From the NCBI GenBank assembly GCA_016700155.1, contig CP065001.1, forward strand, positions 3,100,001 through 3,164,000: DNA of 64,000 nt. The letters are read 5' to 3'. This document shows, piece by piece, positions 61,448 through 64,000 of the stretch (position 1 is its first letter; each line of letters starts with the position of its first letter). Made by a program: the position numbers and the translations under genes. The DNA comes from Ignavibacteriales bacterium (lineage in GTDB: Bacteria > Bacteroidota > Ignavibacteria > Ignavibacteriales > Ignavibacteriaceae). The notes beneath the pieces were generated by a model that was given only the letters and a program-made list of their open reading frames with translations, searched no databases and was not told the origin of the DNA.

Positions 61448-62542
61448 CTAATCTTTCTTAACAAGTTCAAGAGCAATTTCTGTTGATTTAACAAGGTCTT
61501 CGATGAAAATGAATTCATCATTTGAGTGAGGATTTTGTGCCCCGATACCAAGATTAACTGATTCAATACCTCTTGCATTAAGTGAGTTGGCATCACTGCC
61601 GCCAAGTGAAATTTTAGGTATAGGAGTCAGCCCTACTTTGTTTAGTACGTTTACTGTTTCTTTATAAACCTCAGATGTTTCAGGAATTGTATAAGGCATG
61701 AAATCCCAAAAATGGTCGATTTCAATTTTTGCTTTAGCTGATTCACATTCTTCTTTAAATATTTTAACAAGCAAGTTAAAGTAATCTTCAGCTTTTTTAA
61801 GATTGAATGATCTTACTTCACCTTCTAATTCAGTTAGTTCAGGAATAACATTTACAGCAGAACCACTTTTAAGTAACCCGACATTCATGGTTGTCTCATC
61901 ATCAATTCTACCGAGAGGAAGTTTGCTGATTGCTTTTGCTGCAATCTTCATAGAGTTGATTCCTTTTTCAGGTGCAATACCGGAATGAGATGCTTTCCCA
62001 ATTATTTTTATTTTAAATCCCATGGCACCACAGGCTGAGTAAATAAAACTACCCGGTCTATAACCTGAATCAAAAATAAATCCTTTTTTTATCTCCTCAT
62101 TTAGACCGAGATGTTTAGACCCAAACAAAGTTGTTTCTTCGCATGTAGTAAACGCTACTGTAAAATCTTTAACAGGAATTTTTTCCAGTGCAATCTTCTT
62201 TAGTGTATATAGCAGGGTAGAAACACCCGCCCGGTTATCAACTCCAAGTACAGTATCACCTGAAGAAACTATACGATCATCTTTAATGATTGGTCTTACG
62301 TGTTCGGTGGGCCGTGCAGTATCCAGATGCGACAGTAAGACCATATTACCGCCGGTTCCAACTTTACAAATTAAATTTCCACTATTACTTCCGGTAAATT
62401 GACGGGAATCGTCTTCTGTTAATTCGTAGTCATATTTTTCAAGGTACAGTTTGATATGCCCTGCAAGTGGTTTTTCATTAGCGGAAAGTGCATTTATGCT
62501 GGTTATTTCTATGAACAAATCTATTATTTCAGGATGGTTCAT
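61448..62542 (-). CDS. M20-family metallopeptidase (PepT-like)
   Basis: 364 residues. Metal-binding residues appear in LLSHLDTARP, GVDNRAGVSTLLYT (bridging Asp) and TCEETTLFGSKHLG (catalytic and ligand Glu), with the dimerisation domain in the middle (SGIAPEKGINSMKIAAKAIS) and the last histidine in AQNPHSNDEF. It has no signal peptide, so it acts in the cytoplasm on imported di- or tripeptides. First gene of the collinear block. A dedicated desuccinylase role next to the N-acylamino acid racemase is a further option. Confidence 0.86.
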   Translation of the reverse strand: MNHPEIIDLFIEITSINALSANEKPLAGHIKLYLEKYDYELTEDDSRQFTGSNSGNLICKVGTGGNMVLLSHLDTARPTEHVRPIIKDDRIVSSGDTVLGVDNRAGVSTLLYTLKKIALEKIPVKDFTVAFTTCEETTLFGSKHLGLNEEIKKGFIFDSGYRPGSFIYSACGAMGFKIKIIGKASHSGIAPEKGINSMKIAAKAISKLPLGRIDDETTMNVGLLKSGSAVNVIPELTELEGEVRSFNLKKAEDYFNLLVKIFKEECESAKAKIEIDHFWDFMPYTIPETSEVYKETVNVLNKVGLTPIPKISLGGSDANSLNARGIESVNLGIGAQNPHSNDEFIFIEDLVKSTEIALELVKKD

Positions 62543-62634
62543 CTGTAATTCTGCTTACATAGTGATAATATGATGTAATGTTTGTTACAGATTTACGAAA
62601 ATAAATTTTCTAAGTCAAGAAATAATTTTTCTGA

Positions 62635-62988
62635 CTACTCGTCTTCTGAGTAAACCTCAAGATCACCTTTTCTTATATACCCGTCTTTTAGCAGGCGGTC
62701 ACTTGATCTGTAAAGTACAATTGTAAGTTCGTTTGTGAGGTAGTATCCGGTGGATTCAATCTTAACGCCAAACAATTCTCTGGTTACTTTAACCTTGGCG
62801 ATAAGTTTGTCCTCCGCGATAATTGACTTTTCTACTTTAGCTTTTTTTGTTGGAATGTTCGACAAAGCCCAATAAATACCCTTCTTTGCATTTTGCAGAG
62901 TGGTGGTTATATCTTCTTCAATTTTAGCCTGAGCCGACAAACTATATGATAAGAGAAAAATTAGTACTGAAACAACTGACATTCTCAT
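62635..62988 (-). CDS. Small secreted hypothetical protein
   Basis: 117 residues from the ATG at 62986-62988, with GGGAGGG about 5 nt upstream, a strong site that settles the start. A signal peptide (MRMSVVSVLIFLLSYSLSAQ) is followed by an alpha/beta region without recognisable family: KKGIYWALSNIPTKKAKVEK, then KVKVTRELFGVKIESTGYY and a charged C-terminus. It faces away from the TetR gene and lies 92 bp upstream of the M20 gene. Confidence 0.6.
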   Translation of the reverse strand: MRMSVVSVLIFLLSYSLSAQAKIEEDITTTLQNAKKGIYWALSNIPTKKAKVEKSIIAEDKLIAKVKVTRELFGVKIESTGYYLTNELTIVLYRSSDRLLKDGYIRKGDLEVYSEDE

Positions 62989-63058
62989 GTTACCCTCCCG
63001 ATTTTTAAGAAATTTAGCCAAATATTTTTTAACAGCAAATCAATCTTTTCAAAAATAG

Positions 63059-63129
63059 TGGAAACTGACTATTGACTTTTTAGTTTCCATCATGTAAGTT
63101 GGAAACTAAATAAACGATTATAGTTTCCA
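63059..63129 (+). promoter_or_regulatory. TetR operator array: four GGAAACT half-sites around a promoter
   Basis: TGGAAACT (63059-63066), TAGTTTCCA (63081-63089), TGGAAACTA (63100-63108) and TAGTTTCCA (63121-63129) alternate in orientation at 19-22 bp centre spacing, giving two convergent palindromes. A promoter-like TTG (63072-63074) and TAAGTTGG (63095-63102, one mismatch to TANNTTTG) lie inside. The last half-site touches the TetR ATG, so repression of its own operon is expected. Confidence 0.78.
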
Positions 63130-63771
63130 ATGAAAAAATTAAAAATAACCAGTGAAGATCAGAATCCTGAAAAAATAAGGATAGTAAATTTTGCCTCAGA
63201 GGTTTTTCTCCGCGATGGATTTTTCAAAATCTCCATGGACAGAATAGCTTCTGACCTTCACATAAGTAAAAAAACCATTTACAAATTCTTTTCTACAAAA
63301 GAGGAATTGGTTGAAGCTGTAATATCTAATTTTATCACTTCAGCAAGTTCAAGAATAGAATCTGTGATGGATGCGAACGAAACTTCGCTAACAAAGGCTT
63401 TAAAACTTTTTGAGATAATGGGTTCAATAGCAATGAGATTGAGTGATAACTGGATTAAGGACATTAAAATCCATACTCCTGACCTTTGGGAAAAGATAGA
63501 TGAATTCAGAACTAAAAAAGCCTTCGCAGTGCTTGGTAATATTATCCGCCAGGGGCAAACTGAAGGAATGATAATAGATAAACCTGCCGAGCTTATTATT
63601 TATCTGTTCGTTAACTCAATCAGGTCAATTGTAAATCCGGATTTTCTATTCTATCAGAAGTTCAACTACAAAGAAGCTTTTCAGCATTCATTTGAAATTT
63701 TATTCAACGGGATACTGACACAAAAAGGTAAAAAACAATTCGATAAAATATTCAGTAAGGTAATACAATGA
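63130..63771 (+). CDS. TetR-family transcriptional regulator
   Basis: 213 residues. The N-terminal HTH reads RIVNFASEVFLRDGFFKISMDRIASDLHISKKTIYKFFSTKEELVEAV, given here in overlapping pieces: SMDRIASDLHISKKTIYKFF is the DNA-contacting part. The C-terminal domain is all-helical and binds an unknown ligand. Its last codons overlap the ATG of the membrane fusion protein (ATGA), so it is an operon with an efflux system and probably represses it until a toxic ligand binds. There is no strong Shine-Dalgarno; the start abuts the fourth half-site. Confidence 0.9.
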   Translation: MKKLKITSEDQNPEKIRIVNFASEVFLRDGFFKISMDRIASDLHISKKTIYKFFSTKEELVEAVISNFITSASSRIESVMDANETSLTKALKLFEIMGSIAMRLSDNWIKDIKIHTPDLWEKIDEFRTKKAFAVLGNIIRQGQTEGMIIDKPAELIIYLFVNSIRSIVNPDFLFYQKFNYKEAFQHSFEILFNGILTQKGKKQFDKIFSKVIQ

Positions 63772-64000
63772 AAAAAGTAATAAGATTATTTCTTATGGGA
63801 ATGATATTGACGCTTTACTCATGCGGCAATGGTAATGATGGAAATACAATTGAAGTTTCCGGAAATATTGAAACAACTACTATAGTTGTCAGCTCACAGG
63901 TAAGCGGGAAAGTTTTACAACTCTTAAAAGACGAAGGTGAAAAAGTAAAAGCTGGAGATACAATAATAGTTATCGATCCTATTACGTATCAGTTAAAACT
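63768..64000 (+). CDS. HlyD-family efflux membrane fusion lipoprotein, N-terminal part
   Basis: About 77 residues before the window edge. MKKVIRLFLMGMILTLYSCGN is a lipoprotein signal with a good lipobox (LYSC), followed by IEVSGNIETTTIVVSSQVSG and VLQLLKDEGEKVKAGDTIIVID, the lipoyl/barrel-sandwich start of HlyD/EmrA-type periplasmic adaptors. It would link an inner-membrane ABC or RND pump to an outer channel encoded further downstream. ATGA overlap with the TetR gene. Confidence 0.85.
   Translation, partial: MKKVIRLFLMGMILTLYSCGNGNDGNTIEVSGNIETTTIVVSSQVSGKVLQLLKDEGEKVKAGDTIIVIDPITYQLK

Overview
The window comes from a low-GC Gram-negative bacterium of the Bacteroidota/Chlorobi side of the tree, most likely an Ignavibacteria-like lineage. 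The evidence is type IX secretion (T9SS) C-terminal sorting domains of the NYPNPFNPST type, a PorV-like outer membrane protein, a CarboxypepD-regulatory-like plug extension on a TonB-dependent receptor, and TTG/TANNTTTG promoter motifs of the Bacteroidota kind. This placement is inference from sequence style; no 16S rRNA or tRNA gene was seen.

Layout. 1-4171 (minus strand): the 5' part of histidine ammonia-lyase, hflX (apparently with an ATT start) and a BatA/von Willebrand membrane protein. 4319-15648: a MarR regulator, the penicillin-binding protein 1C / alpha-2-macroglobulin pair, a HicBA toxin-antitoxin pair and aconitase. 15944-18267 (plus): a three-gene operon of pilin-like membrane-anchored proteins ending in a strong terminator. 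18690-20854: an orphan small protein, an OmpA-family protein and a GroES-like protein. 20901-23839 (minus): a type III polyketide synthase / methyltransferase / flavoprotein cluster. 24001-40785: a large surface-glycan region with seven methyltransferase genes or more, glycosyltransferases, a flippase, a YfhO membrane protein and an FdtA/FdtB pair for a 3-amino-3,6-dideoxy sugar; it is interrupted by a REP-associated tyrosine (Y1) transposase sitting between two copies of a repeat cassette.

41003-48143 (plus): a complete suf iron-sulfur operon (sufB, C, D, S, U, a SufT/MIP18 protein), followed by a bacilliredoxin and an Rrf2 regulator with three cysteines. Its promoter is overlapped by a perfect 12-bp inverted repeat, and four of its gene gaps hold REP-like palindromic elements. 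48150-62542 (minus): ten collinear genes that look like a peptide or polyamide utilisation locus: M20 peptidase, exported cyanophycinase-family peptidase, YfcC-type carrier, T9SS cargo, RpiR regulator, TonB-dependent receptor, second T9SS cargo, PorV-like protein, M14 carboxypeptidase and an enolase-superfamily racemase. 62635-64000: a small secreted protein, then a TetR regulator that starts an efflux operon (membrane fusion protein cut by the window edge) behind an array of four operator half-sites.

Most worth following up: the collinear peptide-utilisation locus, the pilin-like operon with atypical N-termini, the suf operator coupled to a terminal Rrf2 gene, the Y1 transposase/REP cassette, the TetR half-site array, and three genes whose coding sequence runs upstream of any ATG, GTG or TTG.
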